From: Kitasatospora sp. MAP5-34
GTDB taxonomy: Bacteria > Actinomycetota > Actinomycetes > Streptomycetales > Streptomycetaceae
Direction of reading: 5' to 3'
Length of the DNA stretch: 64,000 nt
NCBI RefSeq assembly: GCF_029894335.1
Contig: NZ_JARXZC010000008.1
Location: 113,368-177,367, forward strand
Positions 53,259-62,351 of this stretch are shown here, one piece after another. The notes under the pieces were generated by a model. It ran no database searches and was not told the DNA's origin. It was given only the letters and a program-made list of their open reading frames with translations. Numbering within the stretch: position 1 is the first letter of the stretch; every line of letters starts with the position of its first letter. A program made the translations under genes and the position numbers.

Positions 53259-54100
53259 CAACCCTGTGCGAGGAGTTCTTCGAGTACTGCCGCGACGCCG
53301 TCGTCCTCGTTGCTGACGGTGTGCTGCGCCACGGCGGCGAGGACGTCCGGGTGGGCGTTGGCGACGGCGTAGGAGGTGCCGGCCCAGGCGAGCATCTCCA
53401 GGTCGTTGGGCATGTCGCCGAAGGCCACCACCTCGGTGCGGTCGATGCCCTGCTCGCGGCACCAAGTCTCCAGTGTGCTGGCCTTGGTGACCCCGAGTGC
53501 GCTGATCTCCACCATCGATATCGGCGCGGAGCGGGTGATCTCGGCGAGGTGGCCGGCGGCGCGGCGGGCTTCGGTGAGGAAGGTGTCGGGGGCGAGGGTC
53601 GGGTGCTTGGCGAGCAGTTTGAAGAGGCCGTCCACCCGGCCGTCGGCCAGCAGCTCCTCGGCGGTGGCGACCGCGTGCTCCTGGTCGTCGCCCCACATGC
53701 GCAGCTGGTACCCGGGCTCGCGGGCCCAGCCGTTCGGGCACTCGAAGGCGAAGCTGATGCCGGGCAGTGCGCCGCGCAGCGTGGTGATCAGCGCGCGTAC
53801 GTCCTCGCCGCTCAGCGGGAAGGTCTCCAGCAGCTCGCCGCGCCGGACGTCGACGACCGCGCCGCCGTTGGAGCAGATCGCCACCCCGTGACCGCCGATG
53901 TGCGAGCTGAGCTGCTGCATCCAGCGTGGTGGCCGCCCGGTCACGAACACCACCTGGATGCCCGCCGCCTCGGCCGCCGCGAGCGCTGCGGCCGTCCGGT
54001 CGGAGACGGTGCCGTTGCCGCCGAGCAGGGTGCCGTCCAGGTCGGTGGCGATCAGGCGGGTGCGGTGAGGGGTGGTGGTCACCGCACCATCTTCGCTCAC
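53258..54100 (-). CDS. HAD-superfamily hydrolase, Cof type
   Basis: A 280-residue phosphatase. Motif I is LIATDLDGTLLGG, motif II is VVFVTGRPP, the C2-type cap lies between, the motif III lysine is in VTKASTLETW, and motif IV is AFGDMPNDLEML. Cof-type enzymes dephosphorylate sugar phosphates or cofactor phosphates such as PLP and FMN. The GTG start at 54100 follows GGGGGTGG; a second GTG (54082) is possible. Confidence 0.9.
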   Translation of the reverse strand: MSEDGAVTTTPHRTRLIATDLDGTLLGGNGTVSDRTAAALAAAEAAGIQVVFVTGRPPRWMQQLSSHIGGHGVAICSNGGAVVDVRRGELLETFPLSGEDVRALITTLRGALPGISFAFECPNGWAREPGYQLRMWGDDQEHAVATAEELLADGRVDGLFKLLAKHPTLAPDTFLTEARRAAGHLAEITRSAPISMVEISALGVTKASTLETWCREQGIDRTEVVAFGDMPNDLEMLAWAGTSYAVANAHPDVLAAVAQHTVSNEDDGVAAVLEELLAQG

Positions 54101-54135
54101 CGCACCACCCCCGCCGCACCCTGCTCCCGCGCTGG

Positions 54136-54750
54136 TCAGGAGTGCCAGATCTCCTTGATCGCGTTGATCTTGCCGGAGGAGTCCAGGGTGATCTCGTACG
54201 CGGGGTACGCGGAGCAGCTGAGCGGCGGCTGCACGGTGGTGCCGCCACTCAGGCAGTCCCCGATGTGCATCCAGAGGTCACCGACGATGACCGTCTTGAA
54301 CTGGTCGGCGCCGGTGGCCAGCTGGGCCTTGACCGTGGGGGCGAAGAGGTACGGCTTCTCGGTGCCGGTGCCCTCGTAGTGGCCGTCGTTCGGGTCACAG
54401 ACGAACTTGACGGCCTTGGCGTCCAGGGTGTCCTGCGTCGGGCGGCGGACCGGCATCACGATCTTGTGTCCGGCGGCCGGCACCGGCTGGGTGCAGCTCA
54501 TGGCCGGGCCGCCGTCGTCGGTGGCCGACGCGGAGGAGGCACCGTCCGTCGGCGCGGGGTTCGCGCTGCTCGGCGCAAATCCGGTGGGCGCGCCGGACGC
54601 GCCGGGTGCCGAGACGGCCGTGGAGGCCGATGGCGCGGCGGCGGCCGCAGTGGTGGCGGAACTGCTCGAACTGCTGGTCGGCCCGCACGCGGCGAGTCCG
54701 AGCGCGGCCGTGGCAGCCGCAACGGCCTTGATCAAGCGGCGAGATGACAT
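54136..54750 (-). CDS. Putative lipoprotein
   Basis: A 204-residue protein. The signal peptide ends in the lipobox LGLAAC (Cys about residue 22), then a Ser/Ala/Thr/Pro-rich spacer to about residue 80, then a small globular domain with four cysteines (MSCTQPVP, KFVCDPND, IGDCLSGG, PLSCSAYP) that could form two disulfides. ITLDSSGKINAIKEIWHS closes the protein. I do not recognise the domain. The start lies close to the divergent flippase gene. Confidence 0.72.
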   Translation of the reverse strand: MSSRRLIKAVAAATAALGLAACGPTSSSSSSATTAAAAAPSASTAVSAPGASGAPTGFAPSSANPAPTDGASSASATDDGGPAMSCTQPVPAAGHKIVMPVRRPTQDTLDAKAVKFVCDPNDGHYEGTGTEKPYLFAPTVKAQLATGADQFKTVIVGDLWMHIGDCLSGGTTVQPPLSCSAYPAYEITLDSSGKINAIKEIWHS

Positions 54751-54872
54751 CGTGCTGGGTCCCCCTGCTACTGCGTAACCGGATCATCACTGACGATCGG
54801 ACAGGCTATCCGTCCGGTCCGACGAGGCCGCGCCCGCCCACCATTGGTCACGTTGGGTATAGTTCCGGTTTC

Positions 54873-56162
54873 GTGAAGTCACCATTGAAGTCACCGCTGC
54901 GGGTCGCGGTACCACCCTCGGGAACGTTGGCCGTCGGCGCGGGAGCGCTTGCCCTCGCCGGGGGGTCGTATCTGCATCTGGCGCTGGCCGGCAAGGTGTT
55001 GGACGGCGTGGCCATGGCGAAGTTCTCGATGGTCTGGGCGCTGGTCTTCTCGGTCGGGGCCGGGCTGTTCATCCCGCTGGAGCAGGAGGCCAGCCGGGCG
55101 GTGGCGGCCCGGATCGCGCTGGGCGACGGCGGACTTCCGGTGCTGTTACGGGGGATGCGGGTCGCCGGTGGACTGCTGGCCACCCTGCTGGTACTGCTGG
55201 CGGTCGGCGCCCGGCCGGTGGCCGACCTGCTGTTCTCGGGCGACCGGCGCATGGTTGTGGCGCTCGGCGCGGGCTTCGCGGGCCTGGCGACGGCGCATGT
55301 GGCGCGCGGGGTGCTCGCGGGACACGGCCGGTTCCGGGACTACTGCACCCAGATGTGGCTGGACGCGCTGCTGCGGGTCGCGGCCGCCGCCGCCCTCTGG
55401 CTCGGCCAGGTCCGCTCACCACTCGCCTTCGCGCTGGTGCTGGTCGTGGCGCCGGTGGTGTCGGTGGCCGCCGTCAGCCCGGCCCTGCGGCGGTCCTGCC
55501 GCCCCGGCAGTGCGCCCTGTCCGGCCGAACTGCGGGCCGGACTACCGGTGTTGATGTGCTCGACGCTGCTGACGCAGTTGCTGCCGAATGCGCCGGTGAT
55601 CGCCGCGAAGCTGCTCGAGCCGGCGGACTCCCGGGCGGTGCCCGCCCTGCTCTGCGCCTCGATCATCGTCCGGATCCCGGTCATGGCGGTGGCCGCCATG
55701 CAGGTGCCGCTGCTCTCCGCGCTCGCGTGTACGGTGACGCTGGGGGACCGGCAGGCGTGGACCGGCCAAGTACGCGCCGCCTGCCGGGTGGTGGCGGCGA
55801 TCGGGGTCGGCGCGCTGCTCTGCGTGGTACTCGCCGGGCCGTACGTGTCCGTCCGTTTCCTGTCCGCGCCGGAGTTGCTGGGCCGTCGTGACTTCCTGCT
55901 GCTGGGCCTCGGCACGGTGGGCTACCTGTTCGCGATGGTGCTCGGCCAGCCTCTGCTGGCACTGCGCAAGCAGCGGTTGCAGGGCGCAGCGTGGATCGTG
56001 GGCGCAACGGTCTTCGTCCTCTCCGCCGCCGCGCACGAGGACGCCGTGCCGGCGGTCGAGAACGCCTACCTGGCCGGCTGCTGGACGGTGGCGCTACTGC
56101 TGGCCGCCAATGTCCTTGTCATGAGCAGGAGTTCGAGTACCGAACGTTCGTTGGCCGGTTGA
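54873..56162 (+). CDS. Oligosaccharide flippase-like (MOP/Wzx family) membrane protein
   Basis: A 429-residue protein with about twelve hydrophobic helices (GTLAVGAGALALAGGSYLHL; MVWALVFSVGAGLFIPLEQE; LLLGLGTVGYLFAMVLGQPL). The topology and the LFIPLEQEASRAVAARI segment fit Wzx/MATE-like polysaccharide exporters. The GTG at 54873 is 9 bases after a TATAGT (54858-54863), so the message may be leaderless. The following gene is a methyltransferase, so the pair could belong to glycan or lipid-linked sugar export. No glycosyltransferase is adjacent, so this is only suggestive. Confidence 0.75.
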   Translation: MKSPLKSPLRVAVPPSGTLAVGAGALALAGGSYLHLALAGKVLDGVAMAKFSMVWALVFSVGAGLFIPLEQEASRAVAARIALGDGGLPVLLRGMRVAGGLLATLLVLLAVGARPVADLLFSGDRRMVVALGAGFAGLATAHVARGVLAGHGRFRDYCTQMWLDALLRVAAAAALWLGQVRSPLAFALVLVVAPVVSVAAVSPALRRSCRPGSAPCPAELRAGLPVLMCSTLLTQLLPNAPVIAAKLLEPADSRAVPALLCASIIVRIPVMAVAAMQVPLLSALACTVTLGDRQAWTGQVRAACRVVAAIGVGALLCVVLAGPYVSVRFLSAPELLGRRDFLLLGLGTVGYLFAMVLGQPLLALRKQRLQGAAWIVGATVFVLSAAAHEDAVPAVENAYLAGCWTVALLLAANVLVMSRSSSTERSLAG

Positions 56163-56284
56163 CGGCGGTACCTGGCCAGGTGGGGGTGACCAATCTCCCG
56201 CTACTTCGTTGGGTTTTGCAGCGCGTTGTTCTGTCGTCCGGCTCGGTCGCGCGGCTCGCATTCCTCCCAGAATCGAAGGATCCG

Positions 56285-57130
56285 ATGGCACGTTCAGGCC
56301 AGTCACTCACGGCGGATCAGATCTGCGCGCTCGCCGCCACCCCGGGCGCGGCCGACCCCGGGCCGCTCGCGCGGCTGCGGGTGCCGCGACCCGTGGACCG
56401 GTACGACCGGGTGCGCGAACTGAGCCGTGGCCGGCGGGTGCTCGACCTCGGGGCCTACGACGAGACCGAGGTCGACAACGAACACGACACCTCCTGGCGC
56501 TGGTTGCACGCCGAGATCGCCTCCGTCGCCGCCGAGTGCCTCGGGGTGGACGCGTCCGAGAAGGTCCGGGTCAAGGGCACCGTGCGGACACCCTGCGACA
56601 CCTCGATCGTCTACGGGACGGTCGAGCAACTCGACCGGATCGTCGAGGACTTCAAGCCCGACCTGATCGTCGCCGGGGAGCTCGTCGAGCACACCCAGGA
56701 CACCCTGGGCTGGATCTCCCGGCTCGCCGGGATCACCCCCGGCACGCGCTTCGTGGCGACGACTCCCAACACCACCTCGGTGGTCAACCTGCTGCTGGCC
56801 CTGCTGGGCCGCGAGAGCTGCCACCCGGACCACCTGCAGGTCTACTCCTTCCGCACCCTGAGCACGCTCTCCGGCCGCGCGCCGCTGCACGACATCACGG
56901 TGCGCCCGTACTACTACGACCCGCACCTGTTCCGCGCCCGGGTGCCACGGCCCGCCGTTCCGCTGGTCGCCGGGGCCAATCTGGCGCTCAGGACGCTGCA
57001 GTACCTGTTCCCGCTGCTCTCCTGCGGCCTCATCCTCGAGGGTACCCTCGGCCCGGTGCCCGCCGACCGCCACCTGGTCGCCCCCCGCTCCGGGGCGGAG
57101 GAGGTTCCCACGGGGTCGCGTACGCACTGA
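56285..57130 (+). CDS. SAM-dependent methyltransferase-fold protein
   Basis: A 281-residue protein. RRVLDLGAYDETEVDN resembles motif I with a weakened glycine pattern (DLGAYDE for E/DxGxGxG), LGVDASEKVRVKG gives the acidic strand-2 end, and DLIVAGELVEHTQDTLGWIS the post-II region. Extra helices follow (LALRTLQYLFPLLSCGLILE). It probably binds SAM, but the altered glycine motif makes activity less certain. GAAGGA lies 6 bases before the ATG at 56285. It follows the flippase-like gene by 122 bases. Confidence 0.72.
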   Translation: MARSGQSLTADQICALAATPGAADPGPLARLRVPRPVDRYDRVRELSRGRRVLDLGAYDETEVDNEHDTSWRWLHAEIASVAAECLGVDASEKVRVKGTVRTPCDTSIVYGTVEQLDRIVEDFKPDLIVAGELVEHTQDTLGWISRLAGITPGTRFVATTPNTTSVVNLLLALLGRESCHPDHLQVYSFRTLSTLSGRAPLHDITVRPYYYDPHLFRARVPRPAVPLVAGANLALRTLQYLFPLLSCGLILEGTLGPVPADRHLVAPRSGAEEVPTGSRTH

Positions 57131-57176
57131 AGGCCGGCGCTTCCCTAGCGCTGTGAAGACATCCAGGGCATAGCTG

Positions 57177-57212
57177 GGACAAGGTAGTTGAGTACTGACG
57201 GCTACCTTGTCC
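57177..57212. other. Perfect hairpin GGACAAGGTAG / CTACCTTGTCC
   Basis: An 11-base arm at 57177-57187, a 14-base loop, then the exact complement at 57202-57212. It lies 47 bases after the methyltransferase stop and 70 bases before a relic gene. It may be a terminator of the former or an operator of the latter. Confidence 0.6.
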
Positions 57213-57281
57213 GATCGGCATTCCCCGGGCCTCCGCTCTGGGCTACGGTCGGGGTCGCAGGCCGTCACGGGGGAGGAAAGC

Positions 57282-58389
57282 ATGGCGATCGAGCTGCCCG
57301 GCGAGGTGGTGTCGTCCTACAGTTCTTCGGGATCGACTGGCCGCAGGTGAACGAGGACAAGGTCCGCGAATTCGCTTCGCATGTACGGGAGTTCGCCCAG
57401 AACGTGGAGTCGGCGCACCAGGACTCGACGGCGACGGTGCACCAGTTGGCCGAGGCGTACCAGGGGGCGTCGTACGAGGCGCTGCTCGCCAAGTGGACGC
57501 AGCTGTCGAGCGGGCACATGGCCGAGATGGTCCAGGCGTGCCACGCGGTGGCGACCGCGTTGGACGTGGCGGCCGACGTGATCGTGGGCATGAAGGCCGA
57601 GGCGATCGCCGAACTCGCCACGATGGCGGCGGCGTTCGTGGCGGACCAGGCGGCGGCGGTGGCCACCTTCGGTCTGGCTACGACGAGGGCGGCCGACGCA
57701 GCTCGCTCACCGATCCGACCGGGGCCGTCACCCGGTACGGCTACGACGGCCTCGGGCACGTGATGTCCGTTACCGATGCACTCGGCTGCACGACGCTGAT
57801 CCGATGCAACCCTGCCGGACTCCCCATCGAGATCACCGACCCGACCGGAGCGGCCACCCGGTATGAGCGCGACGCTTTCAACCGCACCACCGCCATCACG
57901 GACCCGCTGGGCGCCGTCACCCGCCTGATCTGGACCACCGAGGGCTACCTGACGTCGCGTACCACTGCGAACGGCGCTACCCAGTCGTGGGCGTACGACG
58001 GTGAGGGAAATCCCCTCACCCACACCGATCAGCTCGGGCAAGTGAGCACCTTCGAGTACACCCATTTCGAGGCGCTCGCGGCTCGCACCGGCCCCGACGG
58101 CGCCCGGATAGAGTTCACCCACGATGCCCACATGCAGCTCGTCGGCGTCACGAACGCGCTCGGCCAGTGCTGGAGCTACTCCTACGACGCGGCCGGTCGG
58201 CTCACCGGCGAGAAGGACTTCGACGGGCGGTCCGTCAGCTACCGGCTGAACGCAGCCGACCAGGTCGTCGCCCGTACCAATCCCCTTGGTCAGCAGATTC
58301 GATACAGCTACGAGTCGGTGGGCCGTACCACCGCCAAGGACGCCGAGGGACGTGTCACCGCCTTCACGTACGCTGCAGTGACGACATGA
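57282..58389 (+). pseudogene. Decayed WXG100-RHS repeat protein (polymorphic toxin type)
   Basis: A strong Shine-Dalgarno (GGGGGAGGAAAG) and ATG at 57282 begin MAIELPGEVV, but the frame shifts within about ten codons. The next frame continues a helical WXG100-like domain (QFFGIDWPQVNEDKVREFAS ... HQDSTATVHQLAEAYQGASY) to about 57670. The frame then jumps again into YD/RHS repeats (SSLTDPTGAVTRYGYDGLGH, NRTTAITDPLGAVTRL, GRLTGEKDFDGRSVSYRLNA) that stop at 58389 without core or toxin tip. An intact protein would be over 1000 residues. Two frameshifts, an internal deletion and truncation make this a relic. Confidence 0.82.
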
Positions 58390-58439
58390 GCCGCACCTTG
58401 TCGCCACAGAGCCTGGCCGGGTCGTCGACAACCGAGGCC

Positions 58440-58866
58440 GGTGTCACCACCGGTCAGCTCCAGGCCGATGAAGTCGATGTTCCTGGCTCGGAGTTCGGCC
58501 TTCATGAACGCGGTCTTGCGGTAGAGCTCGGCCCGCAGTCCGACCCCGGCCTGGACGGTCTCCAGGCTCTTCAGCGTGGCCTCCATGGCGGTCTGCGGAA
58601 GCGAGGTGGTGAAGATGAAACCGGGCGCGAAGGAGCGCACGTAGTCCAACGCCGCGTCCGGGCCGACCACATAGCCTCCGACAGTGCCGATCGCCTTGCC
58701 GAAGACCCCCTGGATGAAGGTGGCCCGGTGGTTCCCGAGCTCCTCGCTCAGACCGGCGCCGGTGGCGCCACGGACCCCGATCGAGTGGGTCTCGTCCAGG
58801 AAGGTCAGCGCGTTGTACTTCTCCGCCAGATCGAATATCGCCCCGGCCGGAGAGGTGTCGCCGTTT
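58440..58866 (-). pseudogene. Fragment of a 5-aminolevulinate synthase-like aminotransferase
   Basis: The minus strand encodes NGDTSPAGAIFDLAEKYNAL, TFLDETHSIGVRGATGAGLS, RATFIQGVFGKAIGTVGGYV and YVRSFAPGFIFTTSLPQTAM. This is the centre of an alpha-oxoamine synthase, closest in pattern to ALA synthase (D-E-x-H-[SA]-[VI]-G, GKAxGxxGGY, RSFAxGFIFTTSLPP), including the PLP lysine. The N-terminal 190 and C-terminal 80 residues expected for the family are missing. In actinomycetes such enzymes occur as haem-independent ALA synthases for C5N units of natural products. No cluster remains here. Confidence 0.75.
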
Positions 58867-58907
58867 GTGGCGGGTGGGTTGGATCGCCGGTACGGCAAAA
58901 GCACTGC

Positions 58908-60014
58908 TCAGCGCGATAGCGCGGTGCCGAGGAGCACCAGGGCGAGCGGCACCGCGACCGTACCGGCGACGGCCAGCCAGCCCGCCGGGCGGCCGAGGTT
59001 GACTGTCCAGCCGACGCCGAAGCGCTTGGGCACGAAGACCGTGACATCGTCCCGGTTGACGTAGAAGATCCCGGCGCGCCAGTGGCGGTCGTCGTCCCGG
59101 TTGGCGACAGCCGTCGTGCTCGGGCGGTCGGCGGACACCCTGGTGCCCTGTTGGCCGGTACGGAGCGCGATGGCCAGCACGGTGGCGACACCGAGCAGGG
59201 TGGGGACAGCGGTGGCGGCCACGGCGGCACCGGACGGACTGACCAGACCCCAGCTCTGCAGGGCCGTGCCCAGCAGGGAGAGGTCGACGCCGGCGGCGAG
59301 CACGAGCAGGCCTCTCGCGGTCCAGCGCACGAAGACCCGGTGCTGCACGGCCGATACGGCCGGTTGCTCGGCATCCAGCGACTGAGCGCTGCGCAGCGCG
59401 ACCAGGGCCGCACCGACCAGCACGGCGGTGGCGCCGGCCTGTGCGAGGACCGGGGTGAAGGCGGCGCCGACCGAGGCGGTGGCGTGGCCGAGGCTGTCCC
59501 AGTGCGTGGTCAGGGTGGCCGGCAGGTGCGGGTGGCGCAGGGCTCCGGTGATCGCGGTCGCCACGACGACCAGCGGGGCCGCCAGGGCCCACAGCCAGGG
59601 GAAGCGTTCGGGGTCGGTCCGCAGTGTGGTGTCCACCGCGACGCCTTGGGGGAGCTGGTCGTACCAGGAGTGCTCGGCCTTTGCGGTGGCCACCGTACGG
59701 TGCGCGCGGTAGTAGGCGGCCCATGACAGTACGGCGAGGATCGCGATGGCGCTGGGCGTGATCGCGCTCTGAAGGGCGTCGGACCCGCCGACGGTCGCGG
59801 TGACGGTGGTCGAGGCCGCGATCACCGCGCTCGCGGCGGCCAGGACGCTGGCCCGGTAGCGCCGTCGGGCTGCGGTGATGACCGGCTCGTCGGCCCGGTC
59901 GCCGGGGATTCGCACCCCGAACGGCAGCGTGCGGCGTACCAGCGCGGGCGTCAGCCAAGCTGTACCGGAGAGCAGCAGGAGTGCCACGATCCTGGCGGCG
60001 AGCAGCGCGATCAT
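58908..60014 (-). CDS. DUF1648/DUF5808 membrane protein of a YtrA-type locus
   Basis: A 368-residue protein with about eight hydrophobic helices. LPATLTTHWDSLGHATAS resembles the DUF1648 core (P-x-H-[WF]-[DN]), and the C-terminal DDRHWRAGIFYVNRDDVTVF followed by VPKRFGVGWTVNLGRPAGW is a DUF5808 domain. Such proteins accompany GntR/YtrA regulators in Gram-positives and are tied to cell-envelope stress. Its ATG overlaps the GntR stop (ATGA), so the two are one operon. Confidence 0.8.
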   Translation of the reverse strand: MIALLAARIVALLLLSGTAWLTPALVRRTLPFGVRIPGDRADEPVITAARRRYRASVLAAASAVIAASTTVTATVGGSDALQSAITPSAIAILAVLSWAAYYRAHRTVATAKAEHSWYDQLPQGVAVDTTLRTDPERFPWLWALAAPLVVVATAITGALRHPHLPATLTTHWDSLGHATASVGAAFTPVLAQAGATAVLVGAALVALRSAQSLDAEQPAVSAVQHRVFVRWTARGLLVLAAGVDLSLLGTALQSWGLVSPSGAAVAATAVPTLLGVATVLAIALRTGQQGTRVSADRPSTTAVANRDDDRHWRAGIFYVNRDDVTVFVPKRFGVGWTVNLGRPAGWLAVAGTVAVPLALVLLGTALSR

Positions 60015-60433
60015 GCGAGGCTCCCCGACGCCGGCGCGGAAGGCGGTCCGTCGACCCCGAAGGCGGTGAGCAGGGCCTGGCAGCGATCGAGGATGTCCCC
60101 GTGCGAGAGGCCGTGCGCTCGGGCCTCGGCCAGCAGTGTGCGGGCCCGGGTGTCCCAGTCGGCGACAAAGTCCTGGTGCGGCGGTCCGCTGGTGTGGTCG
60201 CGGGCGATGACGGCGCCGTGCTTGCGGGTCAGGTGCAGCAAGCCCTCCTGCCGCAGCAGGTCGTAGGCCTTGTTGACGGTGTGGAAGTTGATCCCGGAGT
60301 CGGCCGCGAGCGCACGGATGGACGGCAATGACGCGCCGACCGGAAGCGTGCCGGAGGCGATGCCCTCGACGACCCGGTCATGGATCTGCTGGTAGATCGG
60401 AATCTCGCTGGTGAGCACGAGAGGGATGATCAT
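60011..60433 (-). CDS. GntR family regulator, YtrA subfamily
   Basis: A 140-residue protein, short as expected for YtrA. The winged helix is EIPIYQQIHDRVVEGIASGT, LPVGASLPSIRALAADSGIN, FHTVNKAYDLLRQEGLLHLT; only a 50-residue tail follows, with no full ligand domain. YtrA regulators repress neighbouring ABC transporter operons and respond to wall-active agents. The ATG at 60433 follows GGAGGCG. The divergent ABC transporter at 60635 is the likely target along with its own operon. Confidence 0.9.
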   Translation of the reverse strand: MIIPLVLTSEIPIYQQIHDRVVEGIASGTLPVGASLPSIRALAADSGINFHTVNKAYDLLRQEGLLHLTRKHGAVIARDHTSGPPHQDFVADWDTRARTLLAEARAHGLSHGDILDRCQALLTAFGVDGPPSAPASGSLA

Positions 60434-60601
60434 CTCGCCTCCATGACTCTCTGGGGATTCTCTGAGCCGAACCCCTGCTCTCGGCGGAGCCCTGCGGCGG
60501 GCGAATCGGCGCACAGCCGTGCCAATCCTGCCCGCTCATCCCCCTCCGGCACCAGTTCGCCGCGTTATCGCTGGACCACCATCGCTGCTGTGATCTATGT
60601 T

Positions 60602-60615
60602 TACTAGAACAAGTA
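60602..60615. promoter_or_regulatory. Operator-like palindrome in the GntR/ABC divergent region
   Basis: TACTAGAACAAGTA: outer TACT/AGTA arms plus an inner G-AA-C pair, one mismatch. It lies in a notably AT-rich patch (GATCTATGTTTACTAGAAC) just before the Shine-Dalgarno of the ABC ATPase, a fitting position for YtrA-type repression. Confidence 0.5.
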
Positions 60616-60634
60616 GTCATGGAGGTGAGCGGTC

Positions 60635-61519
60635 ATCCCCGGCATACATCTGGCGCTGGACGACATCCGGGCCGGCTATCAGGGCAGGGCGGCCCTCGGG
60701 CCGGTCGACGCCACGCTCCCCACCGGGATTCACGCCCTGCTCGGGCGGAACGGCGCCGGGAAGACCACGCTCATGCGGGTCATGGCGGGCATCCTCGCGC
60801 CGGTCTCCGGGCGGGTACTCCTCAATGGCACCGATCTCGCCGTCGACCCCGCAGCCAAGGACGACATCGGATACCTCGGCCACCGCCCGGCCCTCTCAAG
60901 CGATCTGACGGTGCGTCGGAATCTGGAGTTCTGGGCCGCCCTCTACTGCCCGGGCCCCGCTCTGCGCAGCCGGCGACTGGCCGAGGTGCGTGAGCTGTTC
61001 ACTCTCGACGCCCTGTGGGAGAAGCGCGCGGCGCGGCTGAGCCGAGGTCAGCTCCAGCGGGTGGACCTGGCCCGGGTCGTGCTCGCCGACCCGGTGGTCG
61101 TCCTGCTGGACGAGCCCATGACGGGACTGGACCCGGTCACCTCCGCGCTGGTGCGTGAGCTCATCCGCGACTGGTCCCGGACCAAGGCGGTCCTGTACTC
61201 CACGCACAACGTCCCCGAAGCCCTGACCGTCGCCTCGCAGGTGCTGATCCTCAAGGACGGCACCCTGTCGACCCGCAACGACCTGGTCTCCGGGGGCAGT
61301 AGCACGTACGAGATCGTGTGCGCCGGCCCGTGGCCGCAGGATGTCGCCCCCGCGCGGACCGCCGAGGGCGGTCTGGTCCGGGTCGAGGTCCCGAGCGGAA
61401 GCACCCTCGGCGAGTTGATCGCCGTCGTCGTCGGCCGCGGGGTGCCGATCCTGGACGTCAGGCGGACAACCGTCGACGCAGACGCCGTGCTACGCGAGAT
61501 CCTGGAGGACCGGCCTTGA
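60635..61519 (+). CDS. ABC transporter ATP-binding protein with no standard start codon
   Basis: The product is IPGIHLALDDIRAGYQG..., then Walker A LLGRNGAGKTTLMRV, signature LSRGQLQRVDLARVV, Walker B VVVLLDEPMTGLDP and H-loop STHNV, with a C-terminal regulatory tail. The frame is open only from 60629 and has no ATG, GTG or TTG before the ATG at 60773, which lies inside Walker A and so cannot be the start. GGAGGTGA (60621-60628) stands at optimal spacing before ATC at 60635. I set the start there. A CTG at 60650 or a single-base indel restoring ATG 60619/GTG 60625 are alternatives. Confidence 0.75.
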   Translation: MPGIHLALDDIRAGYQGRAALGPVDATLPTGIHALLGRNGAGKTTLMRVMAGILAPVSGRVLLNGTDLAVDPAAKDDIGYLGHRPALSSDLTVRRNLEFWAALYCPGPALRSRRLAEVRELFTLDALWEKRAARLSRGQLQRVDLARVVLADPVVVLLDEPMTGLDPVTSALVRELIRDWSRTKAVLYSTHNVPEALTVASQVLILKDGTLSTRNDLVSGGSSTYEIVCAGPWPQDVAPARTAEGGLVRVEVPSGSTLGELIAVVVGRGVPILDVRRTTVDADAVLREILEDRP

Positions 61520-62310
61520 ACGCCCGCTCACTCGTACCGGCGCTCGCCGCGCGGGCCTGGGCCCAGCAGGGGCGGCAGGTACTCGCCGTCCCGGCCGCCG
61601 TGTCAACCGGCATCATCGTCCTGCTGCTCGTCCTGCCGCAACTGATCCCGGGCGGCCGACATGGGGACCAGACGCTGCCGCCGGGAGCAGCCGTACGCAT
61701 CGTGGACGGCACCGCCGACGGCACCGCGTCAGCGATGGCGGTGGCGCTCCTGACAGCGCCCGCCCTGCTGGGGATCGGTGCGGCACTGCTCAGCCTGACC
61801 GTGAGCCGCTCGATCCTCGGTCCGGACGTCTCCAGCGGCGTCATGGAGAACCTGCTGGCCACGTCCATGCGACCGAGATCCGTCTTCCTCTGCTACGTCT
61901 GCGCCGCCTTCGGCCTCTCCGCACTAGCCTGGGCGGTCCTGGCCGGGACCTTCCTGGGGCTGACGACCGCCGTCCTGGCGTTCTCGGGCAGCGGAGTGGA
62001 GGTCACCGGGGGGTATCTCACGACGTCCCTACTGCTCCCGCTGGCCTCCATGCTGTGGGCGACATCGCTGATCTCCTTCGTCGCCTTCGTCCGGCCGGCC
62101 TGGCTCAAGATCACCGCCGGGCTCAACGGAGGCCCCGTGCGCCTGGCGGGCATCCTCCCCGCACTCGGCTCCGTAATCTTCACCACCGTCAGACCCCAGG
62201 ACTGCGGCACCTTCTCCTGGCCCTACGTGATCGGCGTCAGCTGCGCCTCGGCCGCGCTGATGGCCGCTCTCGCGGCGCTCTTCAACAGTGAGCGCCTCCT
62301 GGAGTCCTGA
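61516..62310 (+). CDS. ABC transporter permease (ABC-2 like)
   Basis: A 264-residue protein with six hydrophobic helices (LAVPAAVSTGIIVLLLVLPQ; ALLTAPALLGIGAALLSLTV; ALAWAVLAGTFLGLTTAVLA; VIGVSCASAALMAALAALFN). SRSILGPDVSSGVMENLLATSMRPR contains the amphipathic E-[NK]-L-L-[AS]-[TS] segment of ABC-2 permeases. The TTG start overlaps the ATPase stop (TTGA), and GGAGG lies 8 bases upstream. With the preceding ATPase it forms a small exporter controlled from the divergent YtrA-type gene. Confidence 0.83.
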   Translation: MNARSLVPALAARAWAQQGRQVLAVPAAVSTGIIVLLLVLPQLIPGGRHGDQTLPPGAAVRIVDGTADGTASAMAVALLTAPALLGIGAALLSLTVSRSILGPDVSSGVMENLLATSMRPRSVFLCYVCAAFGLSALAWAVLAGTFLGLTTAVLAFSGSGVEVTGGYLTTSLLLPLASMLWATSLISFVAFVRPAWLKITAGLNGGPVRLAGILPALGSVIFTTVRPQDCGTFSWPYVIGVSCASAALMAALAALFNSERLLES

Positions 62311-62351
62311 GCACCTCACCACCCGTTCTCGAGCAGGAGGAATCCACCACG

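Noticed and set aside
53195..54379. Plus-strand frame of 394 codons opposite the HAD gene
   Set aside because: Antisense shadow of a gene with all four HAD motifs.
58440..58866. Functional ALA synthase or biotin-synthesis KAPA synthase
   Set aside because: Both ends are missing, there is no start codon, and flanks are unrelated; it is a fragment.
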